Of a stretch of 64,000 nucleotides of DNA, positions 63,154 to 64,000 are shown one piece after another; within the stretch, counting starts at the first letter, position 1, and every line of letters begins with the position of its first letter. The stretch is from Parabacteroides sp. Marseille-P3160 (GTDB lineage Bacteria; Bacteroidota; Bacteroidia; Bacteroidales; Tannerellaceae), in NCBI RefSeq assembly GCF_900162725.1, contig NZ_LT799418.1, positions 967,487 through 1,031,486 of the forward strand. Direction: 5' to 3'. A program made the translations under genes and the position numbers. The notes beneath the pieces were generated by a model. That model did not search any database, had not been told where the DNA came from, and was given only the letters and a program-made list of their open reading frames with translations.

Positions 63154-64000
63154 ATCGGGATTTGTCAATATTGTCGGTAATCCGAATGTCGGAAAATCCA
63201 CATTAATGAACCTGTTGGTGGGCGAGCGCATTTCGATTATTACATCGAAAGCGCAGACCACCCGCCACCGGATCATGGGGATTGTCAATACCGATACGAT
63301 GCAAATCGTGTATTCCGATACACCCGGAGTCTTGCACCCCAACTATAAACTGCAGGAATCCATGCTCAACTTTTCGGAATCGGCATTGGGCGATGCGGAT
63401 GTATTGCTTTATGTGACCGACGTGGTTGAGACAATCGATAAAAACCAGGAATTCCTCCACCGGGTACAAACGCTGGAGATTCCCGTATTGCTTTTGATTA
63501 ATAAGATCGACTTGACCGATCAGGCCGGCTTGGCCGACTTGGCTGGCAAGTGGAAAGAGTTGCTTCCCAAAGCGGAGATCTTACCGATTTCGGCTTTGAA
63601 TAAGTTTAATGTAGATTACGTGAAAAAACGGGTGGAGACATTAATTCCGGAATCTCCGCCTTACTTTGAGAAAGACGCTTTGACAGACCGGCCCGCCCGC
63701 TTTTTTGTAACGGAGATCATTCGGGAGAAGATCTTGTTATATTACCAGAAAGAAATTCCTTATGCGGTGGAAGTCGTCGTCGAAATGTTTAAGGAAACCG
63801 AAACCGGCATTCACATCAAATCACTGATTATTGTAGAGAGGGATTCGCAGAAAGGGATTATTATCGGACATCAAGGCCAGGCCTTGAAGAAAGTCGGAAC
63901 AATGGCCCGGAAAGAGATCGAACGTTTCTTTGATAAGAAAGTATTTCTGGAAATGTTTGTTAAAGTAGAAAAGGACTGGCGTAACCGGGATAAGATTCTG
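63137..64000 (+). CDS. era: GTPase Era (3' end outside window)
   Basis: ATG at 63137 inside the end of fabH opens 288 uninterrupted codons to the last base of the window. Ribosome-assembly GTPase acting on 16S rRNA. GTPase motifs: GNPNVGKST (P-loop, residues 13-21), DTPG, NKID and SAL; C-terminal KH domain with [18 protein letters not shown]. Family members are about 293-300 residues and end soon after the KVEKDWRN segment seen here, so only a handful of codons are missing. Confidence 0.97.
   Translation, partial: MGEQHKSGFVNIVGNPNVGKSTLMNLLVGERISIITSKAQTTRHRIMGIVNTDTMQIVYSDTPGVLHPNYKLQESMLNFSESALGDADVLLYVTDVVETIDKNQEFLHRVQTLEIPVLLLINKIDLTDQAGLADLAGKWKELLPKAEILPISALNKFNVDYVKKRVETLIPESPPYFEKDALTDRPARFFVTEIIREKILLYYQKEIPYAVEVVVEMFKETETGIHIKSLIIVERDSQKGIIIGHQGQALKKVGTMARKEIERFFDKKVFLEMFVKVEKDWRNRDKIL

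Overview
The window comes from a gut-type member of the Bacteroidales, most likely Parabacteroides or a close relative. The evidence is three SusC/SusD-type polysaccharide utilisation regions, a hybrid two-component regulator with an AraC output domain, many lipoproteins with short lipoboxes, several promoters of the TTTG-N19-21-TAnnTTTG type used by the primary sigma factor of this phylum, and a moderate-to-low G+C content. The genus is a guess from gene content, not a computed placement.

Layout. 1-6918: the end of a fructan utilisation operon on the + strand (SusD-like protein cut by the window edge, surface GH32, fructokinase, second GH32 with an extra N-terminal domain, MFS sugar importer). 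6930-10119: three - strand cell-envelope genes, two L,D-transpeptidase-fold proteins around a choloylglycine hydrolase-family enzyme. 10332-15834: an OmpR-type two-component system (- strand) and a divergent outer-membrane beta-barrel protein, separated by a compact ~0.9 kb cassette (52-aa protein plus DUF5053 protein with its own palindrome-controlled promoter and terminator) that is flanked by two 47-bp copies of a decameric TAAG repeat. 16165-17753: frr and rsgA. 17762-23956: a - strand operon of a VTC-type polyphosphate polymerase-fold protein, a DUF4956 membrane protein, a DUF2490 outer-membrane protein, a Cthe_2159-type beta-helix lipoprotein, and an unusual lipoprotein with a SusD-like C-terminus.

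24324-45331: a large + strand sialic acid locus. It holds a FadR-type regulator with a matching palindrome at its promoter, a kelch-type mutarotase, N-acetylneuraminate lyase, SusC/SusD, an exported fusion of nucleoside hydrolase, sialidase-like propeller and YhcH, two sialidases of the RIP/Asp-box type, two exported FAD oxidoreductases, an exported six-hairpin glycosidase-like protein, a sialate O-acetylesterase and an MFS transporter. A decayed remnant of a second MFS transporter sits inside it. The parts fit a sequence of surface capture, de-acetylation, desialylation, import and aldol cleavage; no ManNAc epimerase or kinase is seen here.

45602-61131: an alpha-1,6-mannan locus on the - strand (two GH76, two SusE-like lipoproteins, SusD, SusC, GH125) with its divergent hybrid two-component regulator; a 21-bp-spaced direct repeat in the divergent promoter region is a candidate regulator site. 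61254-64000: a conserved housekeeping operon (DUF177/YceD, rpmF, fabH, era); era runs off the window a few codons before its expected end.

The items judged most worth a second look are the three-domain nucleoside hydrolase/sialidase-like/YhcH fusion, the DUF5053 cassette nested between repeated response-regulator-like sites, and the VTC-DUF4956-beta-helix operon.
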